In this document: positions 1 to 6,572 of the stretch, in pieces
Numbering within the stretch: position 1 is the first letter of the stretch
Layout of the letters: each line of letters starts with the position of its first letter
NCBI GenBank assembly: GCA_031549535.1
Contig: JAVBPP010000018.1
Span: 1-6,725, forward strand
From: JAVBPP01 sp031549535
GTDB lineage: Bacteria > Bacillota > Clostridia > Oscillospirales > Acutalibacteraceae
Length of the DNA stretch: 6,725 bases
Direction of reading: 5' to 3'
The notes under the pieces: generated by a model
Database searches by the model: none
What the model was told of the DNA's origin: nothing
Seen by the model: only the letters and a program-made list of their open reading frames with translations
Translations under genes and position numbers: made by a program

Positions 1-708
1 CCCTTTCCCCAGCTGATCGGCCTGCTGGCTTTTCAAAACGTCACTGGCGTAGTGCACATTGCCCAGGGTTTCGCCAAGCAGCCCCATCTTGTTGGGGCGC
101 GAGGTTCCCACGGCGACAAATACCGCGCTGTATCCATCCAAAAACATATCGTCAATGGTGATGTTGGAACCGACAAAGGTGTTGGGCTTAAAGCGCACAC
201 CCAGCTTAGTCAGGTATTTTTGATAGCGATCCAATATGCTTTTGGGCAGGCGGAAATCGGGGATACCGTATTGCATAACACCACCGATTTTATCCCGCGC
301 CTCAATCAGCGAGACCTCATAGCCCTTCAGCGCCAGCAGCAGGGACATCGTAATACCGCTCGGCCCCGCACCCACCACCGCGATTTTATGCCCGTTGCTG
401 GGCGGCGCCGTCGGCTCATAGGTATCCAGATAAAAATTCGCTATGTAACGCTCAATTTCGCAAAAGGCCACCGGTTCGCCCTTGATGCCGACCACGCAGT
501 GCCCCTTGCAGTTTTTATCGTGCGGACAAACGATGGACGTCACCGCGCAGAGCGGATTGTTGGCAAACAGCATTTCGCCGGCCTTGACGATTTCGCCCGC
601 CTCAAACAGCTTGATTGCCTCGGGAATTTCCGTTTTCAGAGGGCAATGCTCCCTGCACCTGGGTTTTGCGCACTTTAGGCATCTGCTCGCTTCTTCTTTT
701 AAGTTCAT
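1..708 (-). CDS. NAD(P)-dependent FAD/Fe-S oxidoreductase, glutamate synthase small-subunit family (partial, 3' end outside window)
   Basis: Only the first 236 codons are present; the frame is open to base 1. Two cysteine clusters typical of the N-terminal Fe-S domain of GltD/NfnB/PreT-like proteins are visible. The first is C10-x2-C13-x4-C18-x3-CP (C22) and the second is C61-P-x4-C67-x3-C71. An FAD-binding Rossmann motif GAGPSG follows at 113-118, with an acidic residue (E136) after the second strand, then GGVMQYGIP and FRLPK at about 142-156, hallmarks of this family. These proteins usually pass electrons between NAD(P)H, FAD and 4Fe-4S clusters in the cytoplasm, as the small subunit of glutamate synthase or in related flavin enzymes. 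Substrate and partner cannot be told from this fragment, so no symbol is given. The ATG at 708 is preceded by AAGGAAGAG about 10 bp away. The gene starts 17 bp after the STAS gene stop and is probably co-transcribed with it. Confidence 0.88.
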   Translation of the reverse strand, partial: MNLKEEASRCLKCAKPRCREHCPLKTEIPEAIKLFEAGEIVKAGEMLFANNPLCAVTSIVCPHDKNCKGHCVVGIKGEPVAFCEIERYIANFYLDTYEPTAPPSNGHKIAVVGAGPSGITMSLLLALKGYEVSLIEARDKIGGVMQYGIPDFRLPKSILDRYQKYLTKLGVRFKPNTFVGSNITIDDMFLDGYSAVFVAVGTSRPNKMGLLGETLGNVHYASDVLKSQQADQLGKG

Positions 709-725
709 ATCTTCCCGCTCTTCCT

Positions 726-1022
726 TTACACAATGTTTAAAATGTCAGAAAACCCTGTAATTTCAAACACTTCCATAACGCTTTCATTCACACCGCTGAC
801 CTGCATGGCACCCTGCTTCTGCATTTTCTTTTGCGCCGCAAGTATCACACGCAGACCTGCCGAAGAGAGGTATTCCAGCGCGGAAAAATCGAGCACCAGC
901 AGCGTTACCTCTGCCGGAACGGCAGTAATCTCTTTCTCCAGCTCCGGAGCGGTGGTCGTATCCAGGCGCCCCGCGAGCGCCAGCGTAATTGTACTGTTTT
1001 CCTGGTTCTTGATTACTTGCAT
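726..1022 (-). CDS. STAS-domain protein, putative anti-sigma factor antagonist (SpoIIAA/RsbV-like)
   Basis: This 98-residue protein is a single STAS domain. It shows the early G-R-L-D segment (residues 18-21) and the core D45-F46-S47 followed by YLSSAGLRVIL. In SpoIIAA and RsbV the serine before (S/T)-G-L is phosphorylated by a partner anti-sigma kinase; by alignment of the G-L pair the equivalent here is S54. Family members bind an anti-sigma factor and release a sigma factor, or regulate enzymes through partner switching. No kinase, phosphatase or sigma gene lies in the window, so the partner is unknown. A TTG at 1037 would lengthen the protein by five residues. The ATG at 1022 is chosen because GGAGGAG ends 6 bp before it; the TTG would place the ribosome binding site inside the coding region. 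The gene has its own promoter and is followed after 17 bp by the oxidoreductase gene. Confidence 0.9.
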   Translation of the reverse strand: MQVIKNQENSTITLALAGRLDTTTAPELEKEITAVPAEVTLLVLDFSALEYLSSAGLRVILAAQKKMQKQGAMQVSGVNESVMEVFEITGFSDILNIV

Positions 1023-1028
1023 GACTTT

Positions 1029-1035
1029 CTCCTCC
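1029..1035 (-). promoter_or_regulatory. Ribosome binding site of the STAS gene (decides the start)
   Basis: GGAGGAG on the minus strand, followed by AAAGTC and then ATG at 1022. This ideal spacing rules out the upstream TTG at 1037 as the main start. Confidence 0.88.
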
Positions 1036-1046
1036 AAATAATAGTA

Positions 1047-1075
1047 GGGCGCGCTGATTTCAGTTCAACACGCCC
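1047..1075 (-). other. 11-bp hairpin / inverted repeat between promoter and STAS gene
   Basis: On the minus strand GGGCGTGTTGA (1075-1065) pairs with TCAGCGCGCCC (1057-1047) across a 7-nt loop ACTGAAA. Two of the eleven pairs are G-U in minus-strand RNA and would be mismatches in plus-strand RNA, which suggests selection at the level of a leftward transcript. It begins immediately after the -10 hexamer of the STAS promoter, so a transcript from that promoter would contain only part of the 5' arm. RNA reading through from trkH would form the whole hairpin. It could be a weak terminator or processing site for the trk operon, although no U-run follows, or a DNA operator overlapping the start site. 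Confidence 0.55.
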
Positions 1076-1104
1076 AGTATACACAATTATCGCCAGATTT
1101 TCAA
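1076..1104 (-). promoter_or_regulatory. Sigma-A-type promoter for the STAS-oxidoreductase pair
   Basis: TTGAAA (1104-1099) and TATACT (1081-1076) are separated by exactly 17 bp. Transcription would start near 1069, giving a leader of about 45 nt before the ATG at 1022. It lies in the 128-bp gap after the trkH stop, where every frame is interrupted by stop codons. Confidence 0.75.
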
Positions 1105-1150
1105 CAAAAGCACTTATTTTACAATGCTAACTACATAGTTTATCGCTACG

Positions 1151-2656
1151 CTATCTAGTTTTTAGAATTTTGCGTTTCAGCCGCCCACCCACTTCTGTTA
1201 TCTCCTGTTTGTGCAGGCGAAATGTGCTGGGGGCAAACATAATTAAAATCGGGTAAATCTCAAGGCGACCCAGCAACATACCCATGCTCATGACGACCTT
1301 ACTCAGCGGCGAAAAAGCGGAAAAGTTTCCTGAAGGCCCAACCATACCCAAGCCCGGGCCGATGTTGTTCAACGTTGCAAGCGTGGCGGAAAAGGTGGTT
1401 AAAAAATCAAAGCCGTCCAGAGAAAGCAGCAAAACCGACGCAATCAAAATTACCATATAGGTTACAAAAAAAGCTGTTACGCTGCGCAGCTGCTCGTCTT
1501 CAACAGCTTTACCGCCAACTTTCACAAGCTGCACCTTGCGCGGATGGGTCAGCTTGCTGATTTCCCGGCGGGCAATTCTGAGCAGAATCAGGGAACGAAT
1601 CGCCTTAATGCCCCCGGCCGTAGAGCCTGCGCAGCCGCCCATCACCATCAGCAGCAGGAGTATCGACTTGGAAAAGGTCGGCCATAAATCAAAGTTTGTG
1701 GACGCAAAGCCGGTGGTTGTGATGATGGTGGAAACCTGAAAGAAGGCGTGCTCTATTGTTTTTGTAACACTCGGGAACATGCCGTGGATATTGATGGCTA
1801 TCGCCGTTGTGCTCAGCGCAACCACCGCGAGGTGAAACAGCAATTCCGCGTTTTTGAGCACAGCCTTGAACTGCCGAATCAGCAGATGGAAAAACACGGC
1901 AAAGTTTAAGCTGAACAGCAGCATCGCCACGCCTAAAATATAGTTGATGGCCGCACTGTCATAATAGGCGATGGAGGCGTTCCGGCAGGAAAAACCGCCC
2001 GTGCCCGCCGCCGACCAGGCATGTAGCACCGCGTCATAAAACGGCATCTTCGCCAGCACCAACGCAAGGATGGTGAGCATGGTGAGCACGAAATAAATGA
2101 TATAGAGTATTTTAGCCGTCTGCGCCATTTTAGGCACAAGCTTGGACGCCGTCGGCCCCGGGGATTCCGCGCGCAGCAAATGCAGCGAGCGCATATCCAC
2201 CTCGCCCACCGGTAAAAGCGCCAGCAAAAACACCAGCACGCCCATGCCGCCAACCCAGTTGGTCAGGCTCCGCCACATCAGTATACTGCCGGGCAGATGC
2301 TCCACCTGGGTGAGGATACTCGCGCCCGTAGTCGTGAAGCCGGAGACCGTTTCAAAAAAACAATCGATGTAGGAGGGGGACATGCCGCTGATATAAAACG
2401 GCAGCGCACCCATGAGAGAAATTAAAATCCAAATCGCGCCGGCAGTAAACCAGCCGTCCCGGGCATAAAGAACCTTGGTATAAGGCTTCACCAACAGCAG
2501 GACGGGCAGGCTCACCGCCAAAAGGATGGCGATGGTAAGCAAAAACGGATACAGCGCCTCGCCCTTATATACAGCAAAGGCCACCGGCAAAAGCATAAAC
2601 AGCGCCTCAATCAACAGACAAAGGGAGCATAGGCGCAAATTCATTCGATAATTCAT
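1151..2656 (-). CDS. trkH: Trk-type potassium uptake system, membrane pore subunit TrkH
   Basis: The 501-residue integral membrane protein forms the ion pathway of a Trk K+ transporter in the cytoplasmic membrane. All four pore-loop signatures of the superfamily are present in order: TTTGAS at 108-113, AGTGGF at 217-222, TTTGFAS at 313-319 and NNIGPGLG at 430-437. The central glycines line the selectivity filter. Other family marks are WVGGMGV at 134-140, the GCAGSTAGGIK segment at 341-351 before a basic stretch ending in HPR, and GRLEIYP at 463-469 near the end. Hydrophobic segments fill most of the length, with the first at about 12-30 and 37-56. Length is normal. The ATG at 2656 has GGGTGG 6 bp upstream; a second in-frame ATG at codon 5 is less well placed. 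It follows trkA by 12 bp and is almost certainly translated from the same mRNA. Whether transport is K+-only or also couples Na+ or H+ cannot be read from the sequence. Confidence 0.96.
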   Translation of the reverse strand: MNYRMNLRLCSLCLLIEALFMLLPVAFAVYKGEALYPFLLTIAILLAVSLPVLLLVKPYTKVLYARDGWFTAGAIWILISLMGALPFYISGMSPSYIDCFFETVSGFTTTGASILTQVEHLPGSILMWRSLTNWVGGMGVLVFLLALLPVGEVDMRSLHLLRAESPGPTASKLVPKMAQTAKILYIIYFVLTMLTILALVLAKMPFYDAVLHAWSAAGTGGFSCRNASIAYYDSAAINYILGVAMLLFSLNFAVFFHLLIRQFKAVLKNAELLFHLAVVALSTTAIAINIHGMFPSVTKTIEHAFFQVSTIITTTGFASTNFDLWPTFSKSILLLLMVMGGCAGSTAGGIKAIRSLILLRIARREISKLTHPRKVQLVKVGGKAVEDEQLRSVTAFFVTYMVILIASVLLLSLDGFDFLTTFSATLATLNNIGPGLGMVGPSGNFSAFSPLSKVVMSMGMLLGRLEIYPILIMFAPSTFRLHKQEITEVGGRLKRKILKTR

Positions 2657-2668
2657 TCTGTTCCACCC

Positions 2669-4018
2669 TTACTCCAAAATGTCGTCAAACACATGCAGCG
2701 TAACCTTTTTTGTGAAAATCAAAACCTGATCTCCTGCGTGAATGCGCTGTTTTCCGCTGGGAATTACAACCTCCCGCCCGTGCACCAGGGCGGCAATCAA
2801 TACATCCGGCTTGAGGTGTAACTCGCTGATATTCTTCCCCGCGGCCTTGCTTTCCTGCGGAACGATGAACTCCACCGCCTCCGCCTTATCGCCCGCAATG
2901 CGAAGCAGCTTTTGCATGGCGTGGCTCTTTGTGTTTTGCAAGGCCTGCACATAGCGGAGCATATGGTCGCTTGTTACATTTTTTGTGCAGACCGCGCTCT
3001 CAATCCCCAGCTCCTGCGTCAGTTCCTGATAATTCTGGCGGTTCACTTTTGGGATAACCTTTACGACGCCCTGCTTCTTCGCGTAATAAGAGGAGAGCAT
3101 GTTTTCTTCATCGTTATTCGTCAGCGCAATAAAGGCGTCCATTTTTTTCAACCCCTCGGAGAGGAGCAACTCCTCGTCCGTGCCGTCGCCGCAGATAATC
3201 AGGCAATCATCCAGCAGCTTAGCCAGCGCAACGCTGCGCTCGGGATTGCGTTCTATTAGGCGCACCTGAATCCCCATTTTCCGTGCGAGCCTGGCGAGGT
3301 AAACAGCCATCCTGCTGCCGCCGATAATCATAATATCCTTGGCCTTGTGGCTCCGGTGGCCGATTGCCTTGAAGAAATTGTTCAGGCCGATGAGTGTGCC
3401 GGAGAGGTAGATATCGTCCCCCTCCTCCAGCACATCGGAGCCGTCCGGAATGCGAAACTCCCCGCCGCGCACCGCACCACAGACCAGCACATGCGCAGGG
3501 AGCTGTAATTTGGAAAGCGCCTTCCCCGCCAACAAATCGTCTTTTTCCACCGTGTATTCCACGATTTCAACCCGCTCATTGGCGAAGGCATCCACCTTGT
3601 TTGCAACGGGCAGGGAAAGCAGGCGTGAGATTTCAACGGCCGCCTCCAGCTCCGGGTTGATGATGCGGTCAATCCCCAGCCGGGTTTTGAACAGCTCCAG
3701 CTCCCCGGTATACTCCGGATTACGGATTCTGGCAACGGCGTTGTGTGTGCCCAGGCTTTTTGCCACAACGCAGATGAGAATATTCAGCTCGTCATTGCCC
3801 GTGACGGCAATAATCAGGTCGGCATCCTCGGCACCGGCCTCCTTGAGCGTATCCATATTCATTCCGTTGCCCTCAATGCAGTTGACATCCAGGCGGTCGG
3901 AGGAGCCCTCCAGCACATCCTGGCGGATATCCACCACGCTGATGTTATGCTTTTGCAAGGAAAGCTCCTTTGCCAGCGCAAAGCCAATTTTGCCGCTCCC
4001 TACAATGATAATGTCCAA
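2669..4018 (-). CDS. trkA: Trk potassium uptake system, NAD-binding gating subunit TrkA
   Basis: The 449-residue cytoplasmic protein has the classic duplicated RCK layout. The first RCK_N domain (1 to about 120) has GSGKIG at 7-12 and D30 at the end of the second strand, which binds the NAD ribose, followed by EGNG at 49-52. An RCK_C domain spans about 140-220. The second RCK_N (about 228-345) has a less canonical GGSRMA at 233-238, E256 in place of the aspartate, and GDGTD at 277-281. The second RCK_C runs from about 370 to the end. TrkA forms a ring beneath TrkH and gates it in response to bound nucleotides. The start is TTG at 4018: GGAGG lies 7 bp upstream, two in-frame stop codons (TAATAA) sit directly before the TTG, and the next in-frame Met is residue 53, inside the nucleotide-binding fold. 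trkH follows after 12 bp. A 100-bp insertion-like repeat lies just upstream. Confidence 0.96.
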   Translation of the reverse strand: MDIIIVGSGKIGFALAKELSLQKHNISVVDIRQDVLEGSSDRLDVNCIEGNGMNMDTLKEAGAEDADLIIAVTGNDELNILICVVAKSLGTHNAVARIRNPEYTGELELFKTRLGIDRIINPELEAAVEISRLLSLPVANKVDAFANERVEIVEYTVEKDDLLAGKALSKLQLPAHVLVCGAVRGGEFRIPDGSDVLEEGDDIYLSGTLIGLNNFFKAIGHRSHKAKDIMIIGGSRMAVYLARLARKMGIQVRLIERNPERSVALAKLLDDCLIICGDGTDEELLLSEGLKKMDAFIALTNNDEENMLSSYYAKKQGVVKVIPKVNRQNYQELTQELGIESAVCTKNVTSDHMLRYVQALQNTKSHAMQKLLRIAGDKAEAVEFIVPQESKAAGKNISELHLKPDVLIAALVHGREVVIPSGKQRIHAGDQVLIFTKKVTLHVFDDILE

Positions 4019-4025
4019 TTATTAG

Positions 4026-4030
4026 CCTCC
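4026..4030 (-). promoter_or_regulatory. Ribosome binding site of trkA (supports the TTG start)
   Basis: GGAGG on the minus strand is followed by CTAATAA and then the TTG start at 4018. The tandem in-frame stop codons between the site and the TTG mean no longer in-frame version is possible. Confidence 0.85.
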
Positions 4031-4035
4031 ATATC

Positions 4036-4043
4036 TGATTATT
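4036..4043. repeat. Left copy of 8-bp direct repeat (target-site duplication candidate)
   Basis: TGATTATT, identical to 4144-4151 and immediately adjacent to the left terminal inverted repeat of the 100-bp element. Confidence 0.7.
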
Positions 4044-4143
4044 TAGGCGCTTGCGAAAGTCCCAGACGCGCAATGCGCGCCCCTACATGGTCGTAGGGGC
4101 GGCCATCGGCCGTCCGCTATTTCTTACGCTTCGCAATTGCCTA
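4044..4143. mobile_element. MITE-like 100-bp foldback element between the hydrolase gene and trkA
   Basis: The element is exactly 100 bp and carries no open reading frame of note. Its ends are inverted repeats: TAGGCGCTTGCGAA at 4044-4057 and, read on the other strand from 4143 to 4130, TAGGCAATTGCGAA (12 of 14 identical). It is directly flanked by the 8-bp repeats TGATTATT at 4036-4043 and 4144-4151, as expected for a transposase-generated duplication. The interior holds nested palindromes: CGCGC-AAT-GCGCG at 4067-4079, CGCCCCTAC/GTAGGGGCG at 4078-4101 and a GC-rich hairpin at 4097-4115. From memory, interior strings of the CCCCTAC/GTAGGGG type resemble GC-rich intergenic repeats scattered in some Firmicute genomes, but this was not checked. 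It has no transposase, so movement would need one supplied in trans. It sits exactly after the hydrolase coding region, whose stop codon lies within the right direct repeat. Confidence 0.72.
4078..4115. other. Overlapping, mutually exclusive hairpins inside the element
   Basis: Arm CGCCCCTAC (4078-4086) pairs perfectly with GTAGGGGCG (4093-4101) over a 6-nt loop. The second arm is also partly used by another hairpin: GGGCGGCC (4097-4104) pairs with GGCCGTCC (4108-4115) over ATC, with one G-T position. Both cannot form at once. In the hydrolase-to-trkA transcript the pair could pause or stop polymerase or stabilise mRNA ends, but neither is followed by a T-run, so a simple intrinsic terminator is unlikely. 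Confidence 0.6.
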
Positions 4144-4151
4144 TGATTATT
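4144..4151. repeat. Right copy of 8-bp direct repeat (target-site duplication candidate)
   Basis: TGATTATT; on the minus strand it reads AATAATCA and contains the TAA stop codon of the hydrolase gene (4149-4147). Confidence 0.7.
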
Positions 4152-6540
4152 CTTTCACAATCCAAATTTCGCTGACACTCACGGGGTACAGCGTCCCTTT
4201 CATTTGCCAGGTCAGCCGCAAGTCTCCGTCCCGATAGGCCTCCGGCGGCAGCGCAAACGTGCGAATCGGGTTCTGCTCTTTGGCATGCGGGGTAAGGCAG
4301 TCATGAAGCAGGCTCTCCCCTGCCCACAGCTGCAGCTCATAGACTGTTCCCGGTTCTGCGGTGAGCAAATCCGGATAGGCGACCCGGATTTGGTAGTGTG
4401 CCTTGGGGTCAAGGCCGCTGTAGCGCAGCTGCAAGGGGGTGCCGTAGAGTGTTCTCGCGCGGCCGACCCAGCGCAGGGTAATGGGAAATTCATCATACCA
4501 GCCCTCCATCCGGTGCATCAGCCACTGGATGCCATAGGGGTCATGGCACAGCACGGGGGAGCGCAGATAGCCCGGATCTTCCCCCCAGCTTTTTTCCTGC
4601 ACCACGCGCCTATGAAAGCTCTCCGGGTCACCCAGCCAGTCATAAAAGCCGCCCTCCCCGGGATTGCAACGGCTGAGTAGCCGGCTCACTTCCGCCAGCC
4701 GCTCCTCCTCCCCCGCCAGGGCGGCAATGCCTGCCAGCTGTGCAAGATACCAGCGAGAGTCGTTCAACGGCGTATCCAGGGAATCCAGGCTTGCGCCGCG
4801 TATCCAGCTCTGCGCGCCGTGGCGGCGGGTCGTCAGGCGAATGCCGCAGCCCTCGCGCAGGCTATCCGCCAGTTGCTGGATTTTTTTGCGCTGCTCCAGC
4901 CCGACAGGCTCGTCAAAGGTGTTGCGCAGCAGCCGCCTTGCCTCCCGGATTGCTTGGACACTGCCCTGCTCCTTCGCACGCGAGAGCACGGCAAGCGCCT
5001 CCCGCTCCAAGGCCGTGTCATGCACCGCCCGCAGCTTGATTTGATAATCGCTGACAGCGCGTTCCAGCGCCATCTGAAAGCGGAAATTCCCCCGCACCCC
5101 TGCGCCTGCCTTTTGCTCCAGCGCCAGAAAGCCCTCGTATACCGCGTCTACATTGCTATTCTGCGCAAGCGGGCCAATCCAGCTTTGTTCTGTTTGCAAC
5201 AAAAGCGCCGCCATTTCCTGCGTGAAAGCGGGGTCGATAAACAGGCGCACATAATCCCGCAGGGTTTCCTCCACGGGCATATCGGGGTCAAAATCCTGGT
5301 CGCCCCATACCATTTTATTCACATCATCGTGAATCCCTTCCGAATAAGTCAGAGAGCCTATGGTGAAGGGGGCGTGCAGATTATGTATCTGCTTCATCGC
5401 CGCCGGGCGGGCATTGTAGCCCTCCCGCCCCTGTGTCAGCGCAAGCGCCATGTCCCAATCGGCCAGCTCAAACTGGCTGTGGGAATTGTGGGTGATATCC
5501 GGATAGTGACGGATGCGGTTTTTATAAATATCCGGCAGCTTTGCCTGCATTTCTTGAACGGTATCCATAACCCAGGGCGCGAAACAGACACCGTAGAGCC
5601 AAGGCGGCTGCTTGTTTACTTCGCTGTAAAAATCCGCATACCAGCCCGGCTGCGGATGAAACACCTGCGGTGCAACCCAAACGCGGGCATGCGGGTGGTA
5701 TTGATGCAGCACCCGAACGCCGGCCTCCACCACCGGGAAAAACGCCTGCGGCATCAGCAGGCCGGGATCCCCCGCAGGGATTAAGACAGCGTCCAGATAG
5801 GGAATACGCGCATAAATCCGCTCCCGCTCCCGCAGCTCCTGCTCAACGGTGGCGGCATCGCTGTAATCCAGCCCCATATTGGGGTACCACAGCCACACAT
5901 CCATGCCGTAGGAGTGGATGACGCGGGAGAGGCTGACCATCATTTCAAAGGGGTCGCGCCGAAAGTGCGCGGAGTAGCCGGCGTCGTCTGTGCGGGGCGG
6001 CAAAATCTCAATGGCGTTGGAGCCGAACAGCGCCAAATCTCGGATATAGCGGTCAAACTCCGCCACGTCCCAGCTTGGGCAGGTGTTCTGCTTATCCCGA
6101 TAGGCCAGCTGATGCCCCCGCAGAGGGTAGCGCGGCGTAACGGACATATCCCGCAGCTCCCGCGTTGTATGGATTTCCCCGCTGCGCAGCTCCAGCTTGC
6201 GCAGCACCCTGGCCATGCCGTAAAGGCAGCCGCGGTCGTCCGCACCCGCAACGATGATTTGGAGGTCCGCCCCCTGTGTTGTGACGGAAAGGCAAAAGCC
6301 CTCCGCCCCGGGCGGCTCCAGCTGCGCGATGCGGGCATACGCCCGGGGATGGTGCTTTTTCAGCAAATCCATGCGCCGAATCAGCAGATAGCTACCGCTC
6401 ACCGGCGGCTCCGCCGTGCGCTCCACTTCCAGTCCTGCGCGCAAAGCCACTTCTTCACAAAATATTTGTGCAACCCGCTCTTCAAAAGGGCTGCAGTTAT
6501 GCGGGCACACAAGCTTGATTTGTGTGATGTCTATCTTCAC
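4147..6540 (-). CDS. Putative cytoplasmic glycoside hydrolase, hexosaminidase/alpha-glucuronidase-like architecture, family unassigned
   Basis: The 797-residue protein has no signal peptide or membrane segment. Residues 1 to about 130 resemble the alpha/beta N-domain before the barrel in GH20, GH67 and GH84 enzymes, with GADDRGCLYGMARVLRKL at about 99-116. A TIM-barrel-like core (about 140-420) starts with YPLRGHQLAYRDK and continues with LALFGSNAIEILPPR (about 169-183), VWLWYPNMG, LIPAGDPG (D258), HYPDITH (345-351) and TYSEGIHDDVNK (398-409). E401 and nearby D405/D406 are the best candidate catalytic or binding residues. A mostly helical region follows (about 425-640), then a beta-rich C-terminal domain (about 684-797). 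I believe similar uncharacterised proteins occur in several bacterial phyla, but substrate and activity are not established here. An ATG at 6555 would add five residues. GTG at 6540 is preferred because GAGGGG lies 5 bp upstream and the predicted transcript starts only about 11 nt before the ATG. The gene lies upstream of trkAH on the same strand. Confidence 0.8.
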   Translation of the reverse strand: MKIDITQIKLVCPHNCSPFEERVAQIFCEEVALRAGLEVERTAEPPVSGSYLLIRRMDLLKKHHPRAYARIAQLEPPGAEGFCLSVTTQGADLQIIVAGADDRGCLYGMARVLRKLELRSGEIHTTRELRDMSVTPRYPLRGHQLAYRDKQNTCPSWDVAEFDRYIRDLALFGSNAIEILPPRTDDAGYSAHFRRDPFEMMVSLSRVIHSYGMDVWLWYPNMGLDYSDAATVEQELRERERIYARIPYLDAVLIPAGDPGLLMPQAFFPVVEAGVRVLHQYHPHARVWVAPQVFHPQPGWYADFYSEVNKQPPWLYGVCFAPWVMDTVQEMQAKLPDIYKNRIRHYPDITHNSHSQFELADWDMALALTQGREGYNARPAAMKQIHNLHAPFTIGSLTYSEGIHDDVNKMVWGDQDFDPDMPVEETLRDYVRLFIDPAFTQEMAALLLQTEQSWIGPLAQNSNVDAVYEGFLALEQKAGAGVRGNFRFQMALERAVSDYQIKLRAVHDTALEREALAVLSRAKEQGSVQAIREARRLLRNTFDEPVGLEQRKKIQQLADSLREGCGIRLTTRRHGAQSWIRGASLDSLDTPLNDSRWYLAQLAGIAALAGEEERLAEVSRLLSRCNPGEGGFYDWLGDPESFHRRVVQEKSWGEDPGYLRSPVLCHDPYGIQWLMHRMEGWYDEFPITLRWVGRARTLYGTPLQLRYSGLDPKAHYQIRVAYPDLLTAEPGTVYELQLWAGESLLHDCLTPHAKEQNPIRTFALPPEAYRDGDLRLTWQMKGTLYPVSVSEIWIVKE

Positions 6541-6545
6541 CCACG

Positions 6546-6551
6546 CCCCTC
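6546..6551 (-). promoter_or_regulatory. Ribosome binding site favouring the GTG start of the hydrolase gene
   Basis: GAGGGG on the minus strand followed by CGTGG and then GTG at 6540. The competing ATG at 6555 has no comparable site at a usable distance. Confidence 0.6.
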
Positions 6552-6572
6552 GCATTTTCGTATACAGCCTTC

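Noticed and set aside
52..678. 208-codon plus-strand open frame
   Set aside because: It lies antisense to the oxidoreductase, whose cysteine clusters and Rossmann motif are unmistakable; the frame's protein has no recognisable motif or ribosome site.
1044..1053. GTAGGGCGCG string resembling the interior of the 100-bp element
   Set aside because: Only a short partial match, with no terminal repeats or direct repeats around it; not a second copy.
1129..1140. Palindrome AACTACATAGTT downstream of the trkH stop
   Set aside because: Only 5-bp AT-rich arms and no T-run; too weak to call a terminator or operator.
3450..4025. 191-codon plus-strand open frame opposite trkA
   Set aside because: The opposite strand encodes a full canonical TrkA; this frame is Ser/Arg-rich without family features.
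4031..4066. Possible trkA promoter around TAAATAAT at the end of the 100-bp element
   Set aside because: No -35-like hexamer at 16-18 bp; the nearest TTGCGC is about 22 bp away.
4819..5784. 321-codon plus-strand open frame inside the hydrolase gene
   Set aside because: It is a complementary-strand shadow of a GC-rich coding region, with basic, low-information sequence and no promoter or ribosome site.
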